43,559 bases of DNA, taken from assembly GCA_017629985.1 (NCBI GenBank), contig JAGBWD010000027.1:1-43559 (forward strand), read 5' to 3'. Position 1 is the first letter of the stretch. Every line of letters begins with the position of its first letter. The DNA comes from Alistipes sp. (GTDB lineage: Bacteria > Bacteroidota > Bacteroidia > Bacteroidales > Rikenellaceae). Positions 18,201 through 27,022 of the stretch are shown here, one piece after another. Below the pieces are notes generated by a model. It had not been told where the DNA came from, made no database searches, and saw nothing but the letters and a program-made list of their open reading frames with translations. The translations under genes were made by a program, and so were the position numbers.

Positions 18201-19307
18201 TTATTTGAAGTAGATGTCGAGAAGCTCTTTTGCTGCGATAAACGAGGATAGCTTTGCCTCTAACACTCGCTTCTCTACATCTGCCATGCGAGCCTCAATC
18301 TCTGGGTTGTTGTAGAAGCTCGACTTGAGAGTCTCGTTTATAGTCTCATACATCCAATACTTATTCTGTCTGTTGCGGTTCGCTGTGAAGTAGCCGTTCA
18401 ATTCTATATGTTGCAGATACTGCTCCACGCCCTGCCATACCTCCTCGAGTCCTGTTCCCTCGAGTGATGAGCATGTGTATACCTTGGGGCGCCACTCCGA
18501 GTCGGGTAGTGGGAAGAGCATCAAGGCTCCTTGATACTGTGCCTTTGCTAACTCGGCCTTGCGAACATTCTCTCCATCAGCCTTTGTGATGACCATCATG
18601 TCGGCCATCTCCATAATTCCTCGTTTTATGCCCTGCAACTCATCACCAGCACCAGATATCTGGAGCATCATGAACATATCAACCATAGAGTGTACTGCGG
18701 TCTCCGACTGTCCAACGCCTACGGTCTCAATGAAAATAACATCAAAACCTGCAGCCTCGCAGAGTACTATGGTCTCGCGTGTTTTGCGAGCTACGCCACC
18801 TAGCGAACCTGCCGATGGTGAGGGACGTACAAAGATATTTGGGTTGTGTGTGATGCTCTCCATTCGTGTTTTGTCACCAAGGATTGAGCCTCCACTACGC
18901 TCCGATGAAGGGTCGATTGCCAACACGGCTAACTTATGGTTGTATGAGGTAACCATGTTGCCTACTGCCTCGATGAAGCTCGACTTACCTGCTCCGGGGA
19001 CACCTGTGATACCTATACGTACCGAGCGTCCAGAGTGTGGTAGACACTTCTCGATAATCTCCTGTGCTTGGGCGTAGTGTGCAGGGTTGTTGCTCTCAAT
19101 AAGTGTGATAGCTTGTGCTAATATTGTGATGTTGCCCTCTAGGATACCCTGAACATACTCCTCGGTAGATATCTGACGGCGCTTCTTGCGCACGAAATAT
19201 GGATTGACAACAGGCTGGCTCTCCACGCCATTAGTCACGTTTAGTGCGCTGTCGTGGTGAGTATCAATGTACTCCTTCTCGTAGTGTTCTATTTTTGTAT
19301 AAGACAT
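18201..19307 (-). CDS. meaB: Methylmalonyl-CoA mutase-associated GTPase MeaB (ArgK family)
   Basis: MeaB is a G3E GTPase chaperone that loads and protects the adenosylcobalamin cofactor of methylmalonyl-CoA mutase. The 368-residue product has the Walker A motif GVPGAGKSS (about 100-108), AIDPSSERSGGSILGDKTRM, VRPSPSAGSLGGVA, IETVGVGQSE and the NKxD-equivalent ITKADG. The N-terminal 70 residues are helical and charged, as in the family. It lies 24 nt downstream of the thioredoxin-like gene and is convergent with rdgB. The mce/mmd operon, same pathway, starts 0.7 kb away in the opposite direction, while the mutase genes are not in this window. Confidence 0.95.
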   Translation of the reverse strand: MSYTKIEHYEKEYIDTHHDSALNVTNGVESQPVVNPYFVRKKRRQISTEEYVQGILEGNITILAQAITLIESNNPAHYAQAQEIIEKCLPHSGRSVRIGITGVPGAGKSSFIEAVGNMVTSYNHKLAVLAIDPSSERSGGSILGDKTRMESITHNPNIFVRPSPSAGSLGGVARKTRETIVLCEAAGFDVIFIETVGVGQSETAVHSMVDMFMMLQISGAGDELQGIKRGIMEMADMMVITKADGENVRKAELAKAQYQGALMLFPLPDSEWRPKVYTCSSLEGTGLEEVWQGVEQYLQHIELNGYFTANRNRQNKYWMYETINETLKSSFYNNPEIEARMADVEKRVLEAKLSSFIAAKELLDIYFK

Positions 19308-19331
19308 ATCTAATCTGATGTTTGTTCGTTG

Positions 19332-19784
19332 TTAGTTACAGTATGTGTTGCTGACAAGGCGGTCTGTAGGGCCAAACCACTCTATGCGTCTGTTTCTCTC
19401 CTTGTATATGACACAAAATGGCACATAACGTATGCCGAAAGATCGGAATGTTTTGTCCTCTATGTCAAATGCTATCGAGTATTGTGAGGTGCCTAGGCGA
19501 GAGGTAATCTCATCTTTGGTGTTGGGCTGCTCCTGCGTGACAAGAATAATATCCATGTCGTAAAGGAGATTTGGGTCAATCTTTCGTACCTCGTCAATGC
19601 AAGGTTTGCTGTGTGAGTTGATGAACACCAAACATACAAAATCTTTGTTAGTATCTTGAAGCCTTGTACCAAACTCCGACTCTACCTTCACATCGGGAAG
19701 TCGCTCCCCGAGACGTACACGCTGGGCATTTACGTCTAGATGTGTTAGGATGACGAGCAGAAGTATGGCGTAAAAATATCTCAT
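19332..19784 (-). CDS. Small secreted thioredoxin-fold (TlpA/AhpC-like) protein with SKPC instead of CXXC
   Basis: 150 residues from the ATG at 19784, with a signal peptide (MRYFYAILLLVILTHLDVNAQ). RLGERLPDVKVES is the usual entry strand of TlpA/AhpC-TSA proteins, VCLVFINSHSKPCIDEVRKI sits at the active-site position, and GIRYVPFCVIYKERNRRIEW carries the cis-Pro region. The first Cys of the expected CXXC is Ser (SKPC), so a normal dithiol redox reaction is not possible; a second Cys lies just after the cis-Pro. The frame is open to 19871 but lacks a signal-like start there. On the minus strand a TATCTTCG box (19813-19820) with a TTG 19 nt upstream may be the promoter. It is followed by meaB. 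Confidence 0.75.
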   Translation of the reverse strand: MRYFYAILLLVILTHLDVNAQRVRLGERLPDVKVESEFGTRLQDTNKDFVCLVFINSHSKPCIDEVRKIDPNLLYDMDIILVTQEQPNTKDEITSRLGTSQYSIAFDIEDKTFRSFGIRYVPFCVIYKERNRRIEWFGPTDRLVSNTYCN

Positions 19785-19966
19785 TGGCTCTCTACTACGT
19801 AGGTTTATTATGCGAAGATAGCTATTTTTCTCCAAATACCAAGCTGTGAGTTTGCTTTTTTGCTTTAGCAAGGCGATTTTTGCTGCAAATTTTGCGGTGG
19901 AGTAGAAAAGTTGAGATATTTGAAAAAAAAGAGTGAAAAATATTTCGTTGTTTCAAAAAGTTGGAG

Positions 19967-19974
19967 TATCTTTG
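19967..19974 (+). promoter_or_regulatory. -7 box of the mce-mmd operon
   Basis: TATCTTTG lies 78 nt before the mce ATG, with a TTG at 19948-19950 at slightly short spacing. The 19785-20052 spacer otherwise holds only A/T-rich sequence and the divergent promoter of the thioredoxin-like gene; I see no riboswitch or other gene in it. Confidence 0.55.
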
Positions 19975-20052
19975 AATGATTTTTATGCTACGAAAATTGT
20001 ACGGACAGCAATAAAAAAATATTAAACTAAACTTTATAAAAATTTAACTACT

Positions 20053-20463
20053 ATGAAAGTATCACACATTGAGCATCTTGGCATCGCTGTAAACAGCTTG
20101 GAGGAGGCAATTCCTTACTGGGAGAACGTACTAGGTTTGAAGTGTTACGCTATCGAGGAGGTAGCTGATCAGAAGGTGAAGACCGCATTCTTTATGTTGG
20201 GCCAGACCAAGATTGAGCTTTTGGAGCCTACATCTCCAGAGTCTACAATCGCAAAGTATATCGAGAACAAGGGTGTTGGTATTCACCACATGGCTCTCGC
20301 TTGCGAGAATATCGAGGAGCAGTTGGCAGATGCAGAGGCTCACGGCATCCGTCTTATCGACAAGACTCCACGTAAGGGTGCAGAGGGTCTTACTATCGCA
20401 TTCCTTCACCCAAAGTCTACACAGGGCATCTTGACAGAGCTTTGCGAGAATAAGAACAAGTAG
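20053..20463 (+). CDS. mce: Methylmalonyl-CoA epimerase
   Basis: This enzyme interconverts (R)- and (S)-methylmalonyl-CoA, linking the B12 mutase to the decarboxylase encoded downstream. The product has 136 residues of the glyoxalase/VOC fold. Predicted metal ligands are H8 (HIEHLGIAV), Q51 (LGQTKIELLEP), H78 or H79 (GVGIHHMAL) and E129 (GILTELCE), spaced as in known epimerases. It is the first gene of a five-gene operon, 41 nt before mmdA. The codon choice (GTAACA-type codons, CGT for Arg) is that of highly expressed genes, as in rplT. Confidence 0.95.
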   Translation: MKVSHIEHLGIAVNSLEEAIPYWENVLGLKCYAIEEVADQKVKTAFFMLGQTKIELLEPTSPESTIAKYIENKGVGIHHMALACENIEEQLADAEAHGIRLIDKTPRKGAEGLTIAFLHPKSTQGILTELCENKNK

Positions 20464-20504
20464 TCAATAACAGAAATTACAATTATTAAATAAACTAAAT
20501 CACT

Positions 20505-22067
20505 ATGAGCGAAATTCAGAAAGCGATTGAGAAGTTGATGGACAACCGTCAAACTGCTCGTATGGGTGGTGGCCAGAAGGCTATCGACAAGCAGCACGAG
20601 AAGGGTAAGTATACTGCTCGTGAGCGTATCGCTATGTTGTTGGACGAGGGTAGCTTCGAGGAGTTCGATATGTTCGTTACTCACCGTTGCTATGACTTCG
20701 GTATGGATGCAAAGCACACCTTTGGTGATGGCGTTGTAACAGGTTATGGTACCATCGCTGGTCGCTTGGTTTATGTATTTGCACAGGACTTCACCGTAAC
20801 AGCAGGTTCTTTGTCAATCTCTTTGGCTGACAAGATTTGCAAGGTTATGGATATGGCAGTTCGCAATGGCGCACCATGTATTGGTTTGAATGACTCTGGT
20901 GGCGCACGTATCCAGGAGGGTGTTAATGCTTTGGCCGGTTATGCAAATATCTTCCAGCGTAACGTAATGGCATCTGGTGTTATCCCACAGATCTCTGCAA
21001 TCTTTGGCCCATGTGCTGGTGGTGCTGTATACTCTCCAGCTTTGACAGACTTTATCATCATGCGCCGTGAGACATCTAACATGTTCCTTACAGGTCCAAA
21101 GGTTGTAAAGACCGTTACTGGTGAGGATGTAACACAGGAGCAGTTGGGTGGTGCTAACATGCACACTACAAAGTCTGGTGTTGCGCAGTTTGCTGTAGAT
21201 TCAGAGGAGGAGGGTCTTAAGCTTATCCGCGACCTTCTCTCATACATGCCACAGAACTATACAGCTCTTGTTCCAGATCAGCCATGTACAGACGATATCG
21301 CACGTAAGGAGGATATCCTTAACGAGATTATCCCTGATAACCCAAATAAGCCATACGATATGATGGAGGTTATCAAGGCTATCGTTGATAATGGTGAGTT
21401 CTTGGAGTCTGCAGCTGCTTATGCAAAGAATATCATCACAGGTTTTGCACGCTTCAACGGTCAGAGCGTAGGTATCATCGCTAACCAGCCAAAGTTTATG
21501 GCAGGTGTACTCGATATCAATGCTTCACGTAAGGCTGCACGTTTCGTACGTTTCTGTGATGCGTTCAACATTCCACTCGTAACTTTGGTTGATGTTCCTG
21601 GATTCTTGCCTGGTACAGCACAGGAGTATGGTGGTGTTATCACCCACGGTGCGAAGCTTCTCTTTGCTTACTGCGAGGCTACAGTGCCAAAGGTAACTGT
21701 AACATTGCGTAAGGCATACGGTGGTGCATATATCGTTATGTCATCAAAGCATATCCGCGGCGATGTGAACTACGCATGGCCAACTGCCGAGATCGCAGTT
21801 ATGGGTGCTAGTGGTGCTGTTGAGGTATTGCACGCAAAGGCATTGTCTAGCTTTGAGAATGCCGAGGATAAGGCGAAGTTTGTTGCAGAGAAGGAGCAGG
21901 AGTACCGCGATAAGTTCTCTAACCCATACAATGCAGCACGCTACGGCTACATCGATGATGTTATTGAGCCACGTAACACACGTTTCCGCATAATTCGTGC
22001 TTTGGAGTCTTTGCGCAACAAGCGTTTGGAGAATCCAGCAAAGCGTCATAACAATATTCCATTGTAA
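20505..22067 (+). CDS. mmdA: Methylmalonyl-CoA decarboxylase alpha subunit (carboxyltransferase)
   Basis: 520 residues with the two-half carboxyltransferase (crotonase-like) fold. [19 protein letters not shown] is in the N-terminal half, then GGARIQEGV and [16 protein letters not shown] form the first oxyanion hole. In the C-terminal half [38 protein letters not shown] and [10 protein letters not shown] form the acyl-CoA site. In this complex the subunit moves CO2 from methylmalonyl-CoA to biotin on MmdC. A propionyl-CoA carboxylase beta subunit is nearly identical in sequence; the OadG-, biotin- and OadB-type genes downstream, and the lack of a biotin carboxylase, favour the Na+-pumping decarboxylase. 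Confidence 0.95.
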   Translation: MSEIQKAIEKLMDNRQTARMGGGQKAIDKQHEKGKYTARERIAMLLDEGSFEEFDMFVTHRCYDFGMDAKHTFGDGVVTGYGTIAGRLVYVFAQDFTVTAGSLSISLADKICKVMDMAVRNGAPCIGLNDSGGARIQEGVNALAGYANIFQRNVMASGVIPQISAIFGPCAGGAVYSPALTDFIIMRRETSNMFLTGPKVVKTVTGEDVTQEQLGGANMHTTKSGVAQFAVDSEEEGLKLIRDLLSYMPQNYTALVPDQPCTDDIARKEDILNEIIPDNPNKPYDMMEVIKAIVDNGEFLESAAAYAKNIITGFARFNGQSVGIIANQPKFMAGVLDINASRKAARFVRFCDAFNIPLVTLVDVPGFLPGTAQEYGGVITHGAKLLFAYCEATVPKVTVTLRKAYGGAYIVMSSKHIRGDVNYAWPTAEIAVMGASGAVEVLHAKALSSFENAEDKAKFVAEKEQEYRDKFSNPYNAARYGYIDDVIEPRNTRFRIIRALESLRNKRLENPAKRHNNIPL

Positions 22068-22091
22068 TAATTAAAGAATAGGTAATAAGTT

Positions 22092-22409
22092 ATGATGATA
22101 CTTGCAACAAACTGGGGTAATGCAGGTCTTATGGCACTTGTCAGCATCTTGTTGGTATTTGTCGTATTGATTCTTCTTATCTATGTTTTGAAGCTCTTTG
22201 GAGTTATCTTTGGACAGAAGAACAAGCCTGTAGTAGTAAGCCCTGTAGATGCATCATCTGACGCTATTTCTGACGAGGAGGTGGCAGCTATTGCGGTAGC
22301 TGTCAACCTCTTCTTCAATCGTCATGATGAGGAGAGTGATATTTTGACCTTCCGCCAGAACCATGATGTCTCTGCATGGCAGGTTCGTAATATCAACAAG
22401 CAGCTATAA
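22092..22409 (+). CDS. mmdD: Sodium pump decarboxylase gamma/delta subunit (OadG family)
   Basis: 105 residues. One transmembrane helix (about 14-38, LMALVSILLVFVVLILLIYV) is followed by a hydrophilic tail, the OadG plan. The tail contains DEEVAAIAVAVNLFF, a conserved segment of these subunits in Bacteroidetes. The subunit anchors and stabilises the soluble alpha and biotin subunits on the membrane. The first two codons are both ATG (22092, 22095), so the exact start is uncertain by one residue. It lies 24 nt after mmdA and 39 nt before the biotin carrier gene. Confidence 0.88.
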   Translation: MMILATNWGNAGLMALVSILLVFVVLILLIYVLKLFGVIFGQKNKPVVVSPVDASSDAISDEEVAAIAVAVNLFFNRHDEESDILTFRQNHDVSAWQVRNINKQL

Positions 22410-22448
22410 TAAACACACAACGAAAAAAAACAAACAGAGAAAAAAGTT

Positions 22449-22877
22449 ATGCAGAAATTTAAGTTCAATATTGACGGTAAGGGTTACGAGGCCGTTGTTG
22501 AGGAGATCGAGCGCAACACAGCTCGTGTTGAGCTTAACGGCAAGAGCTATACCGTTCAGATTGAGAAGGAGGAGGCTATCGTATCTCCAAAGATTGCAGC
22601 TGTTAAGCCTACAGCTGGTGGTTCAGAGTTTGTAGAGGCTCCACAGCAGCCTGTAACAGGTAATGCTGGCTCTATCAAGTCTCCACTTCCAGGTAATGTA
22701 TCAAAGATTTTGGTTAAGGAGGGTCAGGCTGTTAAGGCTGGTGATGTTCTTATGACCTTGGAGGCTATGAAGATGGAGAACGAGATTATGGCTCCAGGCG
22801 CTGGTACCGTTAAGAAGATCTACGTTGCCGAGGGTAAGGCTGTTCAGCAGGGCGAGGCTCTTATCGACATCGCTTAA
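22449..22877 (+). CDS. mmdC: Biotin carboxyl carrier subunit of methylmalonyl-CoA decarboxylase
   Basis: 142 residues. The C-terminal biotinyl domain (about 74-142) has the canonical EAMKMENEI, with biotin on K108, and the usual hammerhead fold motifs [18 protein letters not shown] and [19 protein letters not shown]. The first 45 residues form a small beta domain ([20 protein letters not shown]) typical of Bacteroidetes versions, followed by a flexible Ala/Pro/Thr linker. Biotin carries CO2 from the alpha subunit to the membrane beta subunit. It sits 25 nt before mmdB. Confidence 0.96.
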   Translation: MQKFKFNIDGKGYEAVVEEIERNTARVELNGKSYTVQIEKEEAIVSPKIAAVKPTAGGSEFVEAPQQPVTGNAGSIKSPLPGNVSKILVKEGQAVKAGDVLMTLEAMKMENEIMAPGAGTVKKIYVAEGKAVQQGEALIDIA

Positions 22878-22902
22878 TTCTAACTCTTTAACTATAAATA
22901 AG

Positions 22903-24327
22903 ATGAAGAGTGTAAAATTTTATTTCTCATTGCTTCTCGCTACGGTGATGCTCTCGGTATCTATGCCAGCTATGGCACAGGACGAGGCTGCTGCAGAGAG
23001 TGTGGTGGAGGCACAGACGGAGGTCGCTGCTATTGCAGAGGTTGCCGAGGCCGAGACCATTGCTATTGCAGATGAGAGCGCAGAGGCTGCTGTTGTAGCT
23101 GATGTGCAGGGTACGCAGGGTCGTGATAATGCTGATATCGATGCAGAGTTTAGCGTTGGTAAGGCTATCGGCGACTTTATCAATCAGTCGGGTATCAAGG
23201 GCTTTGCAGATGACTGGCGCTTTGCGGTGATGATTCTTATCTCATTCGTATTGCTCTATCTTGCTATTGTTAAGCAGTTTGAGCCACTTCTTTTGATGCC
23301 TATCGCATTTGGTATGTTGCTTACCAACCTTCCAGGTGCTGGTATGTTCCATTCGGAGTTCTTTGCCGGAGGTCATGTACATTGGGAGGACTTTGCTCTA
23401 GGTTCAGCAGGTTTGTTGGACTACCTCTATTTGGGTGTTAAGCTAGGTATCTATCCATGTTTGATTTTCGTTGGTGTAGGTGCAATGACCGACTTTGGTC
23501 CACTCATCGCTAACCCAAAGAGCTTGTTGCTTGGTGCAGCAGCGCAGATTGGTATCTTTGCTACATTCCTTGGTGCTTTAGCTTTGGGCTTCAACTACTG
23601 GGAGTCTGGTTCTATCGGTATTATTGGTGGCGCTGATGGCCCTACGGCAATCTACCTCACCTCGAAGTTAGCTCCACACTTGCTCGGCCCTATCGCTGTT
23701 GCGGCATACTCATACATGGCTCTTGTTCCAGTTATCCAGCCTCCTATCATGAAGCTTTTGACAACTGACAAGGAGCGTAAGATTGAGATGAAGCAGTTGC
23801 GTTCTGTATCAAAGCGCGAGAAGATTATCTTCCCTATCGTTATCACCGTTATCATTGCCATTTTGTTGCCATCAGCAGCGCCACTTATCGGTTGCTTGAT
23901 GTTGGGTAACTTGATGAAGGAGTGTGGTGTTACCGAGCGTTTGTCAAAGACTGTTCAGAACGAGTTGATGAACATCGTTACCATCTTCCTTGGTATCTCT
24001 GTAGGTGCTACTACCACTGCCGATTCGTTCCTTAACTGGCAGACTTTGGGTATCCTTACCCTTGGTGTTGTAGCATTCTCTTGTGGTTCTGCAGGTGGTG
24101 TTATCTTGGCAAAGATTATCAATATCTTCTCAAAGGAGAAGATCAATCCACTTATTGGTTCGGCTGGTGTATCTGCAGTTCCTATGGCTGCACGTGTATC
24201 ACAGACCGTAGGTCAGAAGTATAACCCAGGTAACTTCCTTTTGATGCACGCTATGGGTCCAAACGTAGCTGGTGTTATCGGTTCGGCTGTTGCAGCGGGT
24301 ATCCTTCTCGCCTTCCTTCCAATCTAA
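22903..24327 (+). CDS. mmdB: Sodium-pumping methylmalonyl-CoA decarboxylase beta subunit, with an extra signal-peptide-like N-terminus
   Basis: 474 residues of the OadB family, the Na+ channel subunit that decarboxylates carboxybiotin and exports Na+. Family motifs include [13 protein letters not shown], the essential Asp segment [13 protein letters not shown], and [12 protein letters not shown] near the C-terminus, with about ten membrane helices. Unusually the OadB part is preceded by a signal-peptide-like stretch (about 1-24, ending PAMAQ) and an acidic Ala/Glu/Val region (25-80), making it 40-70 residues longer than typical OadB. The open frame continues upstream inside mmdC, but the ATG at 22903 is the reasonable start. 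It is the last gene of the operon. Confidence 0.93.
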   Translation: MKSVKFYFSLLLATVMLSVSMPAMAQDEAAAESVVEAQTEVAAIAEVAEAETIAIADESAEAAVVADVQGTQGRDNADIDAEFSVGKAIGDFINQSGIKGFADDWRFAVMILISFVLLYLAIVKQFEPLLLMPIAFGMLLTNLPGAGMFHSEFFAGGHVHWEDFALGSAGLLDYLYLGVKLGIYPCLIFVGVGAMTDFGPLIANPKSLLLGAAAQIGIFATFLGALALGFNYWESGSIGIIGGADGPTAIYLTSKLAPHLLGPIAVAAYSYMALVPVIQPPIMKLLTTDKERKIEMKQLRSVSKREKIIFPIVITVIIAILLPSAAPLIGCLMLGNLMKECGVTERLSKTVQNELMNIVTIFLGISVGATTTADSFLNWQTLGILTLGVVAFSCGSAGGVILAKIINIFSKEKINPLIGSAGVSAVPMAARVSQTVGQKYNPGNFLLMHAMGPNVAGVIGSAVAAGILLAFLPI

Positions 24328-24363
24328 TCTAACACTACGAGGTGGCATCAGCCACTGCTAACA

Positions 24364-24404
24364 AATAAGATGGGGTTGTACATCGTACAGCCCCATCTTA
24401 TTTT
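24364..24404. terminator. Bidirectional terminator of the mmd operon and the LytTR/LytS operon
   Basis: An 18-bp stem (24364-24381 with 24385-24402, one G-T wobble) with a 3-nt loop and a T tract lies between convergent operons. Confidence 0.9.
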
Positions 24405-24449
24405 ATATGCCTAGCGATGAATATGTGGTCTTACGGCAGACTGCCTCAT

Positions 24450-25187
24450 CTACAGGCTATTATTGAAATGCTCAAAGAATCGCTCCTTGTAGTTCTCACC
24501 CAGTGGAATATACTCTCCGTTATCGAGGAATATACGTCCCTTGGTATAGCTAGATATACGCTTCACATTTACGATGTAGGAGCGGTGTACGCGCAAGAAT
24601 GTATCTTGTGGTAGGGTGGTCTCCATGTTCTTTAGGCGGAAGAGCGTGGTGATGGTCGAGCTGCCCTCTATATGCAGGCGTACATACTCTCCTGCACTCT
24701 CTAGGTATACTATATCTGCAATCTTTACAAGCTGTGTCTTGTAATCTGCCTTAACAGATATAAACTCCTTGTCTGCCTCCTCTGCTTCGTTATGCGCTAT
24801 GGCGCTCTCTGCAGCATGACAACGCTCTACAAGGTCTACAAGCGATATCACCTTCTGTGTCGCCTTCATAAACTCGTCATAAGCAAATGGCTTTAAGAGA
24901 TAGTCTATAGCATTGAGCTTAAAGCCCTCCAGCGCAAATTCGGGATATGCTGTAGTAAATACAATGTAGTGTGAGGAGGTTAGCGAACGTACGAAGTCTA
25001 GGCCATTCATATCAGGCATGTTGATATCTACAAACATGAGGTCTACGCTCTGCTGCTTCAACACCTGCTGTGCCTCATAGGCGTTTCGGCATGTTGCAAC
25101 AAGCTCTAGATTTTCGGTGCGTTCTATATAACTTTTTATCTGACGAAGTGCTAGAGGCTCATCGTCTATTGCGATACATCTTACCAT
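24450..25187 (-). CDS. LytTR-family response regulator
   Basis: 245 residues. The receiver domain (1-120) has AIDDEP (acidic pocket), phospho-acceptor D54 in FVDINMPDMNG, and the Lys of YLLKPF. The LytTR DNA-binding domain (about 145-245) has FISVKADYKTQLVKIADIVY, the SAGEYVRLH segment and the ending FLRVHRSYIVNVKRI. Such regulators bind short direct repeats and often control envelope or metabolic genes. It follows the sensor gene by one nucleotide, so the pair is a two-component system. The target genes are not visible here. Confidence 0.95.
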   Translation of the reverse strand: MVRCIAIDDEPLALRQIKSYIERTENLELVATCRNAYEAQQVLKQQSVDLMFVDINMPDMNGLDFVRSLTSSHYIVFTTAYPEFALEGFKLNAIDYLLKPFAYDEFMKATQKVISLVDLVERCHAAESAIAHNEAEEADKEFISVKADYKTQLVKIADIVYLESAGEYVRLHIEGSSTITTLFRLKNMETTLPQDTFLRVHRSYIVNVKRISSYTKGRIFLDNGEYIPLGENYKERFFEHFNNSL

Positions 25188-25188
25188 A

Positions 25189-26244
25189 CTATTTATTAGT
25201 TGTTATAGGTATTACTAGTTCTACGATATATACGTTGCTGTCGGAGCTATCTGTCACCAATGAGTACTCCTTGCCAAAGAGGATATCCATGCGCTTGATG
25301 ATGTTGTTTAGTCCGATACCACTTCGCACTGTTGTCTGTGGCTCTGTCTCATGGCGACTGTTAGCTACAACACACGTCAGCTCGTGGTTATCAATCGATA
25401 TTGAGATGTTTATGAACGATCTATTTTTGTAGCTAATGCCATGCTTAAATGCATTTTCGATGAGTACGATTAGTAGCAGTGGTGGTAACTTAACCTTTGC
25501 GCATGCCGTCAAGTCGGGGTATGTGAAGGTGATGTTTACCTCGTCAATATAGCGGATACGCATTAGCTTGATGTAGCTATCGAGGAATATGACCTCCTTG
25601 TCAAGCGTGGTGTAACTCTCACTAGAGTCATAGAGAATATGGCGCAACATGTGAGAAAGCTCCATAACACTCTTACGCGCCATCTCGCTATCAAACTCTA
25701 TCATCGCGTGGATGTTGTTTAGAGTATTCATCAGGAAGTGGGGGTTAATCTGATACTTCAGATACTCCATCTGTGTTGCTATGTTTTGCTTCTCAAGCTC
25801 TGCCATGCGGCGGTCTGTCTCCAGGGCTATGTAGTAGAGTTTTATCATGGAGTTTGCGCCAGCCATAAATACTCCCAACAAGATATTCCAATACCACTCT
25901 AGGTCGGTAAACGAAGCCTTGTTGCGTAGCTCATCATTAGATTGCCAGTACCTGAAGTCTAGAATCTCAATACCTCCAAATATCAATAGAAGCATTACGA
26001 GAAGGAGTCCCGAATATAGCCAATATCGGTGCTTAAGGAGGAGCTTCGGTGCCAGCAGAACATTATTTACGATGAATATAATGAAGTATGGCGCAACCTT
26101 TACCCATGAGATAATAACCTTGTTAAAGTCAATCTCATGCTCCGACATCAGCTGGGCATTCATAAACGGGATTAAGAATATAGCTACCCATACTAGCGAG
26201 TAGAGCATATTCTCGCCCAATCCCCATCTCTTGAATAATTTCAT
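25189..26244 (-). CDS. LytS-type sensor histidine kinase
   Basis: 351 residues. Four membrane helices occupy the first 145 residues. They are followed by a coiled linker (RRMAELEKQNIATQMEYLKY) and the LytS His_kinase motif QINPHFLMNTLNNI, where the His is phosphorylated. A HATPase domain follows (LLLIVLIENAFKHGI as N box, GIGLNNIIKRM as G box). There is no separate sensor domain, so the signal is sensed in or near the membrane. It is the first gene of the pair with the LytTR regulator and has a very good promoter at 26250-26281, which leaves a short leader of a few bases. Confidence 0.94.
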   Translation of the reverse strand: MKLFKRWGLGENMLYSLVWVAIFLIPFMNAQLMSEHEIDFNKVIISWVKVAPYFIIFIVNNVLLAPKLLLKHRYWLYSGLLLVMLLLIFGGIEILDFRYWQSNDELRNKASFTDLEWYWNILLGVFMAGANSMIKLYYIALETDRRMAELEKQNIATQMEYLKYQINPHFLMNTLNNIHAMIEFDSEMARKSVMELSHMLRHILYDSSESYTTLDKEVIFLDSYIKLMRIRYIDEVNITFTYPDLTACAKVKLPPLLLIVLIENAFKHGISYKNRSFINISISIDNHELTCVVANSRHETEPQTTVRSGIGLNNIIKRMDILFGKEYSLVTDSSDSNVYIVELVIPITTNK

Positions 26245-26249
26245 AGTTG

Positions 26250-26281
26250 CAAATGTAATTAAATTTGTTTAAATCCCCAAA
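26250..26281 (-). promoter_or_regulatory. Promoter of the LytS/LytTR operon
   Basis: On the minus strand TTTG (26278-26281), 20 nt and TACATTTG (26250-26257) form a near-perfect Bacteroidetes promoter. The -7 box ends five bases before the ATG at 26244, so the transcript is leaderless or nearly so. Confidence 0.75.
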
Positions 26282-26330
26282 CCTTGCACACTCTTATAAA
26301 TGGCCGTGCAAAATTTTAGAACAAAAGTGT

Positions 26331-26338
26331 TACCTTTG
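26331..26338 (+). promoter_or_regulatory. -7 box of the HAD phosphatase gene
   Basis: TACCTTTG fits the consensus and ends 21 nt before the ATG at 26360. The 26245-26359 spacer thus carries two divergent promoters. Confidence 0.6.
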
Positions 26339-26359
26339 CAAATGAAAAACTAGCTAAAT

Positions 26360-27022
26360 ATGTTAAAAGGATTACTCTTCGATATGGATGGTGTTTTGGT
26401 CAATAACCTTGATATACACCGTCAGGCATTTGCCGAATTTTTCAGACGATATAACGTGGTACGCACCTTTGATGATTTGAGCCGTGTTTTTGGTAAGGGT
26501 AATGATGATATCATGGGCGAGCTTATGCCTAAAGATATCGTGGAGCGTGTAGGTATTCGCGAATTGGGATATCAGAAGGAGGCTATCTACCGCGAGATAT
26601 ATGCTCCGATAATTACTCCACAACCGGGGTTGATAGATTTTCTCGCCGCTGCCGAGGCGTCAGGCCTGCGATGTGCTGTTGGCTCTTCGGGGTATCGTGT
26701 AAATGTAGATTTTGTGCTTGAGCGTTGCGCTATCCAACGCCACTTTAGCGCCATTGTCGCAGGCGATGAGGTTACACGCTGCAAGCCCGACCCCGAGATA
26801 TATCTTACTGCTGCCGAGAAGCTCGGCCTAAATCCCTCGGAGTGTGTAGTCTTTGAGGATGCCGAAGCAGGAATAGAGGCTGCAAAGCGTGCAGGGATAA
26901 AGGTGGTAGCTCTAGCCACAACCTTCTCGCGCGAGTTCCTTGCGAAAACCGATGCTGATGCTATTGTCGATGACTTTAGAGATGTTACTATAGATATGCT
27001 TCGCAATCTTGTTGAGGCCTAG
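26360..27022 (+). CDS. HAD-superfamily sugar-phosphatase/beta-phosphoglucomutase-like protein
   Basis: 220 residues of the class with a small helical cap. Motif I is LFDMDGVLVNN (D8 nucleophile, D10), the cap spans about 15-85, motif II is VGSSGY (about 108), the Lys of motif III is in TRCKPDPEIY, and motif IV is VVFEDAEAGIEAAKRAG, the signature of the beta-PGM/phosphatase subfamily. The substrate is probably a small phosphorylated sugar. It has its own promoter. The stop codon shares the palindrome CTAG with the convergent SDR stop, so the genes overlap by four bases. Confidence 0.92.
   Translation: MLKGLLFDMDGVLVNNLDIHRQAFAEFFRRYNVVRTFDDLSRVFGKGNDDIMGELMPKDIVERVGIRELGYQKEAIYREIYAPIITPQPGLIDFLAAAEASGLRCAVGSSGYRVNVDFVLERCAIQRHFSAIVAGDEVTRCKPDPEIYLTAAEKLGLNPSECVVFEDAEAGIEAAKRAGIKVVALATTFSREFLAKTDADAIVDDFRDVTIDMLRNLVEA

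Noticed and set aside
19785-20052. Cobalamin riboswitch before the mce-mmd operon
   Set aside because: The pathway uses B12, so I looked for the B12-box and long folded leader, but the leader is A/T-rich and under 80 nt with no such motif.
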